In this document: positions 1-7,494 of the stretch, piece by piece
How positions within the stretch are numbered: position 1 is the first letter of the stretch
How the letters are laid out: each line of letters begins with the position of its first letter
Source of the DNA: a virus
Length of the DNA: 25,316 nucleotides
Virus record (IMG/VR): IMGVR_UViG_3300007735_000526
Coordinates: 1 to 25,316 of that record
Direction: 5' to 3' (one strand)
The notes under the pieces: generated by a model
The model's input: only the letters and a program-made list of their open reading frames with translations
The model's database searches: none
What the model was told of the DNA's origin: nothing
Made by a program: the position numbers and the translations under genes

Positions 1-149
1 AAAAGATAATTAATGAGATTATTTTTGATAGCATCCTTAGTAGTATATGTGGATTGAAATGCATTAGGTGCGTTAAAAGGAAGATTCACTCCAACCGCTA
101 CACCTGGTTGAGTATCAATTGGAAATATTTTTTTAGCTCCGAATGCCAT
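1..149 (-). CDS. gp25-like baseplate wedge protein, 5' part only
   Basis: The N-terminal ~49 residues are visible (MAFGAKKIFPIDTQPG...) and the gene runs off the left edge of the window. The opening Phe-Gly-Ala-Lys-Lys followed by a PxD and a short beta-rich stretch, with an NxxAFxSTYTT segment, is the type of N-terminus seen in T4 gp25/GPW baseplate wedge proteins of marine T4-like phages; that is family recognition by eye. The start codon overlaps the stop of the upstream gene by one base (TAATG), so the two are translationally coupled. Role if correct: inner baseplate wedge, needed to start sheath assembly. The fragment is too short to exclude another baseplate protein. Confidence 0.6.
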   Translation of the reverse strand, partial: MAFGAKKIFPIDTQPGVAVGVNLPFNAPNAFQSTYTTKDAIKNNLINYL

Positions 150-505
150 TATTTATTCATTAATCCCATTATTTGATCTAATCCTAATTCACCTTCAGGT
201 AATTTTCCATTGACTGGGTCAATTGGTCCTGTTGGTCTAAAAGGTATATTTTCTGTTGTTGCCATACCTCCACTCTGCATATCTTCAAGTATATTTCCAA
301 ACATAGCCCTACGTTCAGCAGGAGTTAATTGTTTAGGTTGAGTTTTAGTTGGATTTATTATTGTTTCTGTAACTTGACCATATCCGCCTGTTCCTATTGG
401 AACTTTAGGGGCTTTAACAGCTTCTAATAAAATATCACGTAATTCTTCTTGAATTACTTCTCTTACTGATTCTTTGATGATTTTTTTAAATTTGGTAATA
501 TCCAT
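149..505 (-). CDS. small virion-associated protein, unknown
   Basis: 118 residues. The first ~30 residues form a charged amphipathic helix (MDITKFKKIIKESVREVIQEE), followed by a Pro/Gly-rich linker and a C-terminal segment with repeated Pro and Gly. No catalytic motif or membrane segment is seen. It lies between a structural gene (19 nt upstream) and the gp25-like gene (1-nt overlap), so a minor baseplate or assembly role is inferred from position only. Proteins with this helix plus disordered tail are common next to baseplate genes of T4-like marine phages. Confidence 0.7.
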   Translation of the reverse strand: MDITKFKKIIKESVREVIQEELRDILLEAVKAPKVPIGTGGYGQVTETIINPTKTQPKQLTPAERRAMFGNILEDMQSGGMATTENIPFRPTGPIDPVNGKLPEGELGLDQIMGLMNK

Positions 506-523
506 ATGTTATAAATATTGAAA

Positions 524-1516
524 TTAATAAGCTTTTAAATTATCTCTATCAATTATTAATTTAAGTTCATTTATTAATAATTTATTTTGAGTTGTGAATG
601 ATAATTCAGTTTCTATTAATTTAATACCACTTTGATTCTTACCCACAGCTCTTTTGCGATTAACTGTTGGAGTGTAAGGTATTTCTTCAATTTCTATTAT
701 AAAACCAGCATATGTTGTTTGGTTTTGGGTTTGTTCAGCTTTAGTTTGAAGAATTGAAATTGATATTAAATTAGGATCTATAGGATTAATACTAGATACT
801 AAATTTGGATTACACTGCTTGATTTTAGCGTCTATTGCTGTTAATATTGCTATTATAGTTTGTATATATCCATTAGTTATTGATATAGATAAAGAAGCAG
901 AAGCAATGGAACCTGATATTTTAGGTAAACGAGGTGTACCATCATTCTGAAATAGAAGTTTGTTTATTGTGTCTTCTAAATCACTTAAAGATGAAGCTAT
1001 AAATCCAGGTAATCCTGCCTGTCCACCAGGAATTACTTTAGCTGAAGTTGAAATTATAGTTTTGCTTGTTTTTATAGCGTCTATAGCAATTTGACTTACT
1101 TCAAGAAATGTATTTAAACCAGTCACGGCTTTAGTTAAAGTATCTAATTGTTTACTAATTTTATTTAATTGTGATATTAAAGCATTACGTTGTTCTAATA
1201 TTTTTAATAATTTAGAATTAGTAGGACATCCATCTTTAGATAATATTTTTTCTTTTAAATTTCCTAATTGTTCTTGAGCAATAGATGTTCCTAATTCTTT
1301 AGCTATATTTAAAGCTATTGGTGTTAATACAGTATATATTTTTTTACCTATAGATGTTATAGAATTACTCAATTTAGCACTACCTTGAGGTTTTAATGAG
1401 TTAGGGATAGCATTTTGAATAGAAGATAAATTTACATCTAATATTTTATTAGAATCATTTTTAATCTGTTCAGCAGCTTGTTTTCTTATATTTTCTATAT
1501 CTAAAGGTGATTTCAT
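524..1516 (-). CDS. phage structural protein, long helical
   Basis: 330 residues. Strongly helical, with few charged clusters, many Ser/Ile/Leu and a mid-protein segment around residue 95 (GCPTNSKLLKILEQRN) typical of virion proteins encoded beside baseplate genes in marine T4-like phages. The C-terminal ~60 residues are predicted beta-rich (GFIIEIEEIPYTPT). No enzymatic motif is visible. Its ATG overlaps the stop of the upstream hub-like gene by one base (TAATG). I infer a structural, probably baseplate-associated role from composition and neighbours; I cannot assign a T4 homologue. Confidence 0.7.
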   Translation of the reverse strand: MKSPLDIENIRKQAAEQIKNDSNKILDVNLSSIQNAIPNSLKPQGSAKLSNSITSIGKKIYTVLTPIALNIAKELGTSIAQEQLGNLKEKILSKDGCPTNSKLLKILEQRNALISQLNKISKQLDTLTKAVTGLNTFLEVSQIAIDAIKTSKTIISTSAKVIPGGQAGLPGFIASSLSDLEDTINKLLFQNDGTPRLPKISGSIASASLSISITNGYIQTIIAILTAIDAKIKQCNPNLVSSINPIDPNLISISILQTKAEQTQNQTTYAGFIIEIEEIPYTPTVNRKRAVGKNQSGIKLIETELSFTTQNKLLINELKLIIDRDNLKAY

Positions 1517-2757
1517 TACACTGTTTTAATATATTTTGATTTGGTATTATCTAAATTAGTGTCTATTTGATTTAATGTTGTTATTAATTGAGAAGATACA
1601 GCATTTAATGGTCCCAAAGGAGTACCAGGAGGAGTACTAACTAATGTACTACATATTTGCATAAATGATTGTAAATTTTGTATCAATGTTTTTAATAGAG
1701 TAACTGTTGTATCACCTAATAAGACAGGTTCTGTAGCATCTTTAGATCCTAAATATACATTAGTTGATTGGATTATAGTATCTGGAGCATCAATATTGAT
1801 TGATGTTATAGCATTTAAATTAATTGTTTTTTTAGAACTTAATAATATATGATCTTGAGTAGTATTAAATACTAATCGTCCTGAATTTAGGATGATTTGT
1901 GGATTATCTTTGTATTCTTTAGGATTAGTTGGTGAATCTGATTTATAGCTTACATAACTAATACTTGAAGCATCTAATGGGATTTTTTGTGTACTAGTAC
2001 TATATATTGAAGATAAATCTTTATTTATATCTTCAGTTATAGGTATCCAACCTTCATTGCTTGAATTTAATGGTTGCCCATTACGTAATATTATTATTGG
2101 GTCGCCATTAGTACCAGTTGATGACCATATGTTTTTATCTTTGACAGTTGAACCAAAACGTATACTATTACCCCATCTTCCTTCTTGTATTACATCTCCT
2201 TCAAATGGTAATAATGGATGTATATTAGAACGTTCTTTAAATGTTTGTCCTAAAAATATTTCAGTACTTTGATCAGTTACACGCCTAACACTACCTACTT
2301 CAGTTTGAGGATAGTCTTTAATTTGAGAAGGTGGGGGTGTATTAGGATTTTCAGGATAAGCATTATGATGAGGATGGTTCCATAATGAAACTACACTAAC
2401 ATAATATGAACGAGTAGCATTATACGTTAATCCAATTCCAGTACTAGGTAATGAAATTAAAAATACAATTTCATTTATAAGAGGATAATTCTTAGTATTA
2501 GGATATAAAGGATAAGCTATTGAATAATCTCCTGAAGTTGCTTCTTTTGGATTACTTACTAATTGATATTCAATAGCACCTAATCCATTCCATTCTCCTA
2601 ATTCTTTAAATCTAGGATGAGAATCAGTAAGTATAATACTTTTAACTCGAACTGGAACCATCTGGTTACTAAAAGCTGCTAATGACTGAGCTAAATTAAC
2701 CTGGTTTTGATTATTTTGAGTTCTATTGAATGATGAAAATCCATATTGTGTAGACAT
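1516..2757 (-). CDS. gp5-like baseplate hub/spike structural protein
   Basis: 413 residues. Around residue 185 there is a GDVIQEGRWGNSIRFG motif followed by SSTGTNGDPIIILRNG, the pattern of the OB-fold/gp5-C-like region in hub and spike proteins of T4-like marine phages. Further on, the segment with repeated short beta strands (ILSSKKTINLNAITSINIDA) resembles the intertwined beta-helix of spikes. The last ~70 residues are helical. No lysozyme catalytic motif is seen, unlike T4 gp5. Stop and start codons of neighbours overlap by one base at both ends. Role: central tail spike or hub, inferred. Confidence 0.55.
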   Translation of the reverse strand: MSTQYGFSSFNRTQNNQNQVNLAQSLAAFSNQMVPVRVKSIILTDSHPRFKELGEWNGLGAIEYQLVSNPKEATSGDYSIAYPLYPNTKNYPLINEIVFLISLPSTGIGLTYNATRSYYVSVVSLWNHPHHNAYPENPNTPPPSQIKDYPQTEVGSVRRVTDQSTEIFLGQTFKERSNIHPLLPFEGDVIQEGRWGNSIRFGSTVKDKNIWSSTGTNGDPIIILRNGQPLNSSNEGWIPITEDINKDLSSIYSTSTQKIPLDASSISYVSYKSDSPTNPKEYKDNPQIILNSGRLVFNTTQDHILLSSKKTINLNAITSINIDAPDTIIQSTNVYLGSKDATEPVLLGDTTVTLLKTLIQNLQSFMQICSTLVSTPPGTPLGPLNAVSSQLITTLNQIDTNLDNTKSKYIKTV

Positions 2758-3092
2758 TATTTATTTTCTTGTATTTTATCAATTTCTGCTAATAATTGTG
2801 CTTTCTCTTCATCACTAATACCAAATCCTCCATCATCAGAAGTATTATTTATTGCTCGTTGAATAATAGTAGCCATTTTAATTAGTTGCTCATCATTTTT
2901 AACACTTATTTCTAAATATTCTTTAATTAATGGAACTATTAAAGTGGCATCACCTATATCATTTATTAATGGCTTTAATTCAGATATTAATGCTGATATT
3001 TGTTTTTCTTTCTTCTTCTGGTTATCGTATATTTCTTCTAAAATATCATTAAATTTCTTTTTACCGAAAATTATAGTTTCTAATGAACTCAT
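2757..3092 (-). CDS. small helical structural-cluster protein
   Basis: 111 residues, highly charged with long helices (KKKFNDILEEIYDNQKKKEKQ) and an acidic tail that includes a GGFGISDEEK turn. Heptad-like spacing of Leu/Ile suggests coiled-coil assembly. It overlaps the hub-like gene by one base and lies just downstream of the late sigma gene. No family assigned; a baseplate chaperone or minor virion component is possible from position. Confidence 0.65.
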   Translation of the reverse strand: MSSLETIIFGKKKFNDILEEIYDNQKKKEKQISALISELKPLINDIGDATLIVPLIKEYLEISVKNDEQLIKMATIIQRAINNTSDDGGFGISDEEKAQLLAEIDKIQENK

Positions 3093-3121
3093 ATATCGTA
3101 TTTTGATAATAAATATTATAC

Positions 3122-3850
3122 TTAAAAATTTGTATAACCATATTCTAAATAAAATACATATTTGTCTTTAAATATGCTATATAATTTATCAGCTATTTTA
3201 GTAATTTTAGATGTTTTTACATCAATCATTTCACGAATATAAATATAAAGTGCTTTTTTATTAAATACATCTAAACTATCTCGTTTACGAAATAATTCTA
3301 AAATAGCATCTGCAATTTGAGCTTCTGATTCTTTAGGAAATAATTCAAATATATTATCAGTACAATATTCAATATATTTATCCATAAATTTAGATAAATT
3401 ACTATCTTTAATTTGTGGTTTTGTATCATCTAATTGGTATGAGAATTTCTCATCTTCTTCAATAGTTGATACTGGAGATGTTATGATACGTTTATTATAA
3501 TTAGTTTGATTTGATAATATCAAGTATCTTTTAGCTATTGTTCCAAAATAAGAAAATGCTTTAGTACCTTTAGTTTGGTCATATAGATGTAATTTACTGA
3601 GTAAAAATGTGATTACTTCATGTTGTAAATCTTCAATATTATCTACTTCAGTATAATAAAATTTAAATGTATGTATAATATTTTCTGTTAGTTTGAAAAA
3701 AGCATGATGTATTTTATCATTATATAATATATTACGTTCAACTATATCATTACTAGAAACATATGCTACAATAGCATCCTCAGTTTCTTGGGTGAAATAT
3801 ACATTAGAATTTTTCTTTTTTCTTTTAGTTTTTACTTCTTTCTCTTGCAT
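3122..3850 (-). CDS. gp55-like late-transcription sigma factor
   Basis: 242 residues. After a basic N-terminus (KTKRKKKNSN) there is FTQETEDAIVAYVSS and a sigma-70 region-2-like core: two helices (residues ~45-65 and ~70-90, DNIEDLQHEVITFLLSKL) and the HLYDQTKGTKAFSYFGTIAKR segment, which corresponds to the -10 recognition part (region 2.3/2.4) of T4 gp55-type sigma factors. No region 4 is present, as in gp55. Known role of the family: directs host RNA polymerase to late promoters together with the sliding clamp. It lies at the head of the structural cluster that it would be expected to activate. I saw no clear TATAAATA late promoter upstream of these genes. Confidence 0.8.
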   Translation of the reverse strand: MQEKEVKTKRKKKNSNVYFTQETEDAIVAYVSSNDIVERNILYNDKIHHAFFKLTENIIHTFKFYYTEVDNIEDLQHEVITFLLSKLHLYDQTKGTKAFSYFGTIAKRYLILSNQTNYNKRIITSPVSTIEEDEKFSYQLDDTKPQIKDSNLSKFMDKYIEYCTDNIFELFPKESEAQIADAILELFRKRDSLDVFNKKALYIYIREMIDVKTSKITKIADKLYSIFKDKYVFYLEYGYTNF

Positions 3851-3851
3851 C

Positions 3852-4148
3852 TTATATATTCTTAATATTAAAATGATTCAATACTTCTTGTATTGATTTC
3901 ACTGTTTCGAAGAAAAATCCTATTTCATCATCACTTTCAAATGAACCTTTAATATCTACCTCTTTAATTTTTTTATCTGAATGAGATATAATTTCAGATA
4001 ATTTATTTAAATAAGTCATATATCCAGCTAATATTTCTGTTTGTTTATTAGTTATATCTTCTAATTTTTCATTTTTACGTAATAAATTATAAGTTGTATA
4101 ACTTAAAACTAATATAAGTATGGATAAAACGATGATTGTTGTTATCAT
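3852..4148 (-). CDS. single-pass membrane protein, unknown
   Basis: 98 residues. Residues 3-22 form one hydrophobic membrane helix (ITTIIVLSILILVLSYTTY), followed by a coiled-coil stretch and a conserved-looking KGSFESDDEIGFFFETVK motif near residue 70. Small proteins with this layout are recurrent between the late-sigma and nuclease/hydrolase genes of marine T4-like phages. It overlaps the upstream HD gene by ATGA, indicating coupling. The C-terminal part probably faces the cytoplasm; function unknown. Confidence 0.7.
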   Translation of the reverse strand: MITTIIVLSILILVLSYTTYNLLRKNEKLEDITNKQTEILAGYMTYLNKLSEIISHSDKKIKEVDIKGSFESDDEIGFFFETVKSIQEVLNHFNIKNI

Positions 4149-4927
4149 ATACTATCTAGTAAATTTTTAAGACCCTCAGATTTAATACCTCCTAAGGCTT
4201 TTGTTTTAGATGTTTTGTTATTTCCTTTATTTGTTTCTAATGAGAAATTTTTCTTTGGTTCTACTGTAGTATTTTCTTTAAACTTAGGTAACCATTCCAT
4301 CTCAAATTCAACTCTAGCAGCTAATAAATCGGCTTGATGTACAATATAAGGTAATGATGTTCTTGGTTTTTGTTCAGGCATAAAAGCTATTAGATATTTC
4401 TTATTAGCTTCATCGTATAAACCATCATGAGTCTGGATAGTAATCATTTCATTAAATGAATATTTAATATCATGAGACTGAAGTAAATATAAACTTCTAT
4501 CTGGAACAGATGCAAATTCTAAACGACTGTTAAATGTATAATCTTCTCCTAACTTATCTTTACGCCATTGGTCTGTCTGGGGAATATATGATTCATATTG
4601 TTCATTTCCTATTTTACCTAAATCATGATTTAAGGCTGAAAATACTAATTCTTCTAAAGTATAAGTAGTTGTATCTACTCCATATTTAACCCATACATTA
4701 TGTATGTCTAAAGAAGCATCTATAACTCTTAAAACATGATCTACATATCCTCCAGGAAAAGCACTATGATATTCTTTCTTATGAGAAGCTGGCATTAACA
4801 TAATACGGTCAGCATATTTCTCATAAAATGCTTTTAATTTAGATTTACGAGGTTCTGAAATGTAAATATCAATTCTAGACATTAATTCATTCCAGTTATC
4901 TTGGATTTGTTCTGCTGTTAAATTCAT
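4145..4927 (-). CDS. HD-domain phosphohydrolase
   Basis: 260 residues. Metal-binding HD signature is visible: FPGGYVDHVLRV (first His, ~residue 67), ALNHDLGKIG (HD dyad, ~residue 102), a later QSHDI and THDG, and HQADLLAARVEFE (final Asp). This arrangement is that of HD-superfamily hydrolases acting on nucleotides or on RNA ends. The C-terminal ~50 residues are Lys/Asn rich and probably disordered. Substrate cannot be told from sequence; nucleotide salvage or host-signal hydrolysis are both plausible. It overlaps the membrane-protein gene downstream by 4 nt. Confidence 0.8.
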   Translation of the reverse strand: MNLTAEQIQDNWNELMSRIDIYISEPRKSKLKAFYEKYADRIMLMPASHKKEYHSAFPGGYVDHVLRVIDASLDIHNVWVKYGVDTTTYTLEELVFSALNHDLGKIGNEQYESYIPQTDQWRKDKLGEDYTFNSRLEFASVPDRSLYLLQSHDIKYSFNEMITIQTHDGLYDEANKKYLIAFMPEQKPRTSLPYIVHQADLLAARVEFEMEWLPKFKENTTVEPKKNFSLETNKGNNKTSKTKALGGIKSEGLKNLLDSI

Positions 4928-4941
4928 AACTTGTTTTTTTA

Positions 4942-5142
4942 TTAAATGGTTGGATTTAGTTCATGTCCTGTTCTTGGTTCTTGTTCTATATATGCTTTTA
5001 TATCTTCGACTAACTGTTTCATATTGTTATTCAATTCTAAAAAGTCATCTATATTTCCACCTCTTTTCATGATGAAATCCATTTTTGTTAAATTAGATTC
5101 TAATCTTTCTAATTTTGTTCTTATAATTTCTCTATGTTTCAT
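4942..5142 (-). CDS. small helical protein, unknown
   Basis: 66 residues, two predicted helices (REIIRTKLERLESNLTKMDF and FLELNNNMKQLVEDIKAYIE) joined by a Gly-rich turn, with a short polar tail. Probably a small helical hairpin that dimerises. It lies 14 nt upstream of the HD hydrolase and is likely in the same operon. No family recognised. Confidence 0.6.
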   Translation of the reverse strand: MKHREIIRTKLERLESNLTKMDFIMKRGGNIDDFLELNNNMKQLVEDIKAYIEQEPRTGHELNPTI

Positions 5143-5174
5143 ATTTTTATATTTTATATTATAAACGTTAATAT

Positions 5175-5630
5175 TTAGAAGTTACGGTCTTTTTCTTGGG
5201 TTTCCAAACTTTCTTTAGCAAAATCTAAAATTTTCTTTAAAACAGCACATTTCTCATATTCTTCAATACTGGAAAAATAATTTATTGATGTTATAAGGGA
5301 AATGATTAGGTAACTATGTTTAGTTCTAGCTTTTATAGCTTGTTTATGATTTTCATCATCTATATTAATTAACGATAAAAACATATATGCCCTATTATAT
5401 ACAATATAATCCCCAGCTTCATTTAGAGCATCAAAGTCATAATGAGGATCGTTTTTAAGTATTTTTCCTATTTGTTGTTTAAATGTATTGTTATTTTGTA
5501 TTAATTTTTCAAACATACCAACCCAAAATAACGGTTTCTCATATAATTCGATAATAGCGTTATCTTCCTCATTTAGGGGTTTATTTTCGTTTTTATAGTC
5601 GAATAAAGTAAATATTTTATCTATATCCAT
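5175..5630 (-). CDS. helical phage protein with UVR-like motif
   Basis: 151 residues, all-helical in appearance. The C-terminal segment SIEEYEKCAVLKKILDFAKES resembles the UvrB/UvrC (UVR) interaction motif, a short helical hairpin used for protein contacts. The middle contains a hydrophobic helix (HSYLIISLITSINYF) that is amphipathic enough to be buried instead of membrane-spanning. It is the first gene after the terminator at 5657-5682 and has a TATATTTA box about 10 nt before its ATG, so it may start the HD/sigma transcription unit. Function unknown. Confidence 0.65.
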   Translation of the reverse strand: MDIDKIFTLFDYKNENKPLNEEDNAIIELYEKPLFWVGMFEKLIQNNNTFKQQIGKILKNDPHYDFDALNEAGDYIVYNRAYMFLSLINIDDENHKQAIKARTKHSYLIISLITSINYFSSIEEYEKCAVLKKILDFAKESLETQEKDRNF

Positions 5631-5656
5631 GTATATAAATATATGTTAAAATAAAA

Positions 5657-5682
5657 AAACACTAATGTTTCCATTAGTGTTT
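5657..5682 (-). terminator. Rho-independent terminator after HNH gene
   Basis: A perfect 11-bp stem (AAACACTAATG / CATTAGTGTTT) closes a GAAA tetraloop on the minus strand and is followed by TTTTATTTT. It lies 5 nt past the stop of the HNH gene and ends the RNA-rich transcription unit that begins near 7995. Confidence 0.85.
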
Positions 5683-5686
5683 AATT

Positions 5687-6139
5687 TCAATAAATATATT
5701 CCATGATTGTTATTCCATTTTCTTTTTCTAAATAATGAAATTCTGAATGGCAATTACGGCATAATATTGTACATTTTTTAATTTCATTTTGAATCTTTTC
5801 AATATTATATTTAGAAGCATTTCCTAATTCAAAACTTTTTTCTATAGGGTTTATATGATGAAAATCTAACATATACCATCTAGATTCATTACATTTTTTA
5901 CAAGAACATGTTTTTTTATAATCATTTACAAAATCTCTTCTTTTTTTATTTTGTTTTATTTTATTTAAACGATTTTGTTCTTTTATATATTCTTTATTTT
6001 TTTCTCTCCAATTTTCACAATATTGTTTATCCTTTTCAGGATGTTTTGTTTTATATTTTTTTATTCTATTATTATGTTTTTCTTTATTATTTTGGTAATA
6101 ATTAGTATAATATTTTTTTGTTCCTGATTTTTCTTCCAT
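5687..6139 (-). CDS. HNH endonuclease
   Basis: 150 residues. N-terminal ~75 residues are an extremely basic helix rich in Lys, Asn and Tyr (DNA-binding extension with repeated NKEY/NKEK motifs). The nuclease part has the zinc-finger HNH pattern: SCKKCNES (C-x2-C), MLDFHHINP (catalytic His-His), then a late ILCRNCHSEFH (C-x2-C and final His). Such free-standing HNH enzymes are common homing nucleases of phages. It lies 42 nt downstream of the tmRNA gene and ahead of a strong terminator. Target site unknown; the tmRNA locus is an obvious candidate. Confidence 0.85.
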   Translation of the reverse strand: MEEKSGTKKYYTNYYQNNKEKHNNRIKKYKTKHPEKDKQYCENWREKNKEYIKEQNRLNKIKQNKKRRDFVNDYKKTCSCKKCNESRWYMLDFHHINPIEKSFELGNASKYNIEKIQNEIKKCTILCRNCHSEFHYLEKENGITIMEYIY

Positions 6140-6181
6140 ATTATATTTTATAATAAATATATGGAAGAAAGGGGAACTGTG

Positions 6182-6566
6182 TGGAGCCGGTAGGAATCGA
6201 ACCTACGTCCAAACAATAAGTCTAAATCAACTCATTCACAAGCTTAGTCTCGTTTTCTAACTAGACAAAATATCAGGTTTGATATTAAAGATGAAACCCA
6301 CCTGCAAACAACCTAGAACGATTTGGGTACGGTGTCGTTCTAATACCCTTAAAGCTTCTGTTGCTAGGCACTAAGCATTTAGCCCCGGTTGTTAATTAGG
6401 CAGCTACTGCGTAATCAACACTAACGAAAGACATTGCGTCTTCGAAAGTCCAAGTAGATAATTCTACGTTTGCGTTTGTTGTTTGATAGGTGATTAAGGA
6501 TTTCCAATCTAATCCTGCTTGCATCATTTTTCTCTACTTCGATTGCTGTCAAAACCGGTCGGCCCC
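6182..6566 (-). ncRNA. ssrA: tmRNA (transfer-messenger RNA)
   Basis: Both ends of a tRNA-like domain are seen: 5' GGGGCCGACCGG... pairs with 3' CGGCTCC in a 7-bp acceptor stem (one G-U), with a canonical T-arm (GTAGG TTCGATT CCTAC) and an A discriminator; CCA is not encoded. Between them is a reading frame with resume codon GCA (6473-6471) in an ACGCAAACGTAGAA context similar to E. coli ssrA, ending TAC GCA GTA GCT GCC TAA (stop 6398-6396). The predicted tag has 25 residues, starting ANVELSTW and ending VDYAVAA. Downstream, GGGTA/TACCC and AGAACGA/TCGTTCT interleave as a pseudoknot, as expected for tmRNA. Role: rescues stalled ribosomes with SmpB and marks the product for proteolysis. It follows a 57-aa ORF by only 5 nt. 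Confidence 0.95.
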
Positions 6567-6571
6567 ATATT

Positions 6572-6745
6572 TTATTTTAATTTTCTTAACACTAACACCT
6601 CTGAATGAATACTAACTAATAACAGTAATGTCCACCAAGTAGTGTCTATGTGTTGTAGTAGTTGTTTATTAAATGAAGCAAAGAGTAAAAATATAAGCAT
6701 TGCCATGTTAATAAATAAACCAAGGATAAAACTAAACTTTTTCAT
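6572..6745 (-). CDS. small two-helix membrane protein
   Basis: 57 residues: a Lys-Lys start, a first membrane helix (FILGLFINMAMLIFLLFA), a short polar loop with QHIDTTWW, and a second helix (TLLLLVSIHSEVLVL) ending in basic residues. Its stop lies 5 nt before the 5' end of the tmRNA. It is read from an AT-rich, SD-less leader as usual for Bacteroidetes. Function unknown; holin-like size and topology are possible but not diagnostic. Confidence 0.65.
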   Translation of the reverse strand: MKKFSFILGLFINMAMLIFLLFASFNKQLLQHIDTTWWTLLLLVSIHSEVLVLRKLK

Positions 6746-6751
6746 AATATT

Positions 6752-6823
6752 TTATTTTATTAAGTAATCTGTTGCGTATGTCATTAATGGTGAATTTTCT
6801 TTATGTCTTACTTTATATCCCAT
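6752..6823 (-). CDS. possible 23-aa micro-ORF
   Basis: ATG GGA TAT AAA... gives a 23-residue basic peptide (MGYKVRHKENSPLMTYATDY, then LIK) that ends 6 nt before the next ORF. It fills the gap between the CAU tRNA and the 57-aa membrane protein. Supported only by placement and lack of other content; could be chance. Confidence 0.3.
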   Translation of the reverse strand: MGYKVRHKENSPLMTYATDYLIK

Positions 6824-6845
6824 TATACTACAAAGCCATTTTTAG

Positions 6846-6920
6846 TTGCGGGGGTGGGAATCGAACCCACCTAGTCCAAGCTTATGAGACTTGTGTGTGC
6901 ACCAGCTCATCTTCCCCGCA
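6846..6920 (-). tRNA. tRNA with CAU anticodon (Met or Ile2), irregular D-arm
   Basis: Acceptor TGCGGGG/CCCCGCA, T-arm GTGGG TTCGATT CCCAC and an anticodon arm CAAGT-CTCATAA-GCTTG are all present, giving anticodon CAT. The D-loop has AGCTGGT, but I cannot form a normal 4-bp D-stem (GATG faces ACAC). CCA is not encoded. Either a diverged phage tRNA or one with impaired folding. CAU tRNAs may be initiator Met, elongator Met or Ile2; the anticodon stem lacks the three G-C pairs of an initiator. Confidence 0.75.
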
Positions 6921-6926
6921 ATACCT

Positions 6927-7112
6927 TTACGCTACATAAAAACCAGTAAATGATGGCTCTAATACGCGTGCTAAATTTCTTACTTCTGAATCAATTATTG
7001 ATCCATTTTTACTATATCCCTGCCATGTACTACCAGGTCTGATAGCTCTTAAAACTGTTCTTACTCGTTTTCCTTTAACTTCGCTATCGCGGTAAATTAC
7101 TATTCGTTTCAT
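6927..7112 (-). CDS. small basic protein, unknown
   Basis: 61 residues from the ATG at 7112 (MKRIVIYRDSEVKGKRVRTV...). An upstream in-frame ATG at 7160 would lie inside tRNA-Gly, so the shorter form is chosen. The protein is basic and probably beta-rich with IRPGSTWQGYSKNG in the middle; no known motif. It sits between tRNA-Gly and the CAU tRNA on the same transcript, so its mRNA would be released by tRNA processing. Confidence 0.6.
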   Translation of the reverse strand: MKRIVIYRDSEVKGKRVRTVLRAIRPGSTWQGYSKNGSIIDSEVRNLARVLEPSFTGFYVA

Positions 7113-7125
7113 AAAATTGAAAATT

Positions 7126-7200
7126 TGGAGCAGGTAGTCAGAATTGAACTGACATCTCAAGTTTGGAAGACTAGAGCACTAACCGTTATGCTATACCTAC
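7126..7200 (-). tRNA. tRNA-Gly(UCC)
   Basis: Acceptor GTAGGTA pairs with TACCTGC (one G-U); T-arm GTCAG TTCAATT CTGAC; anticodon loop CTTCCAA gives anticodon TCC. Discriminator T is followed by an encoded CCA, unlike the other tRNAs here. One T-T mismatch in the anticodon stem. It would read GGA/GGG codons, and GGA is common in AT-rich genes. Confidence 0.85.
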
Positions 7201-7204
7201 ATTT

Positions 7205-7263
7205 GCTTGTCTTTCCAAGCTGTCAACTACTTACAAGACCTGTTAACTGCAGCACTATCTTGT
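7205..7263 (-). ncRNA. pseudoknot plus hairpin upstream of tRNA-Gly
   Basis: On the minus strand ACAAGA (7263-7258) pairs with TCTTGT (7238-7233), and GTTAAC (7247-7242) pairs with GTTGAC (7227-7222); the two helices interleave as an H-type pseudoknot. A hairpin GCTTG-GAAAGA-CAAGC (7220-7205) follows, 4 nt before tRNA-Gly. There is no ORF here. It may be a processing signal or a further small RNA; no family recognised. Confidence 0.45.
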
Positions 7264-7286
7264 CAATCCTCTTATAGTCGATTTTG

Positions 7287-7466
7287 TAGTCAGGACAGGA
7301 TTCGAACCTGTATTCTCATAGAGTGACCAACTCTACTTGTACTGAGAATCTATGTTATTTTTTGAACTTGTACTTTGTTCTAAATAACAGCTCGCTTTTT
7401 CCGCTTGTCATAACGCCAACAAGGTCATTGCTAAGTGTAGTGCGTCTACCATCCCGCCACCTGACT
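7287..7466 (-). ncRNA. tRNA-like RNA A (tRNA-Leu-like scaffold, large insert)
   Basis: 180 nt. The ends form a tRNA: acceptor AGTCAGG/CCTGACT, a class-II D-arm GCG-GGATGGTAGA-CGC, T-arm ACAGG-TTCGAAT-CCTGT. No normal anticodon arm follows the D-arm. Instead ~115 nt of helices appear: CTTGT/ACAAG, GTTATTT/AAATAAC enclosing GAAC/GTTC, then a long arm directly before the T-arm (ATTCTCA/TGAGAAT around TAGAG-TTGGTCA-CTCTA). The loop GGTCA (7328-7324) can pair with upstream TGACC (7427-7423), giving the same upstream-loop-to-variable-arm contact as the other members. A TAG or GGT triplet could be read as anticodon in some folds, but neither sits in a good 5-bp/7-nt arm. No encoded CCA. Confidence 0.7.
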
Positions 7467-7494
7467 ATAAAAAAATAAACCTACTGTCCTCTAA

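Noticed and set aside
2057-2272. Plus-strand ORF inside the hub-like gene
   Set aside because: Shadow frame of a well-supported minus-strand gene, with no initiation signal.
7126-7160. N-terminal extension of the 61-aa gene to 7160
   Set aside because: It would be encoded by the 3' half of tRNA-Gly.
7287-7466. tRNA-Thr(GGU) reading of RNA A, using loop TTGGTCA
   Set aside because: The hairpin lies in the variable-arm position, inside an outer helix, and position 37 would be C; the loop pairs better with the upstream TGACC.
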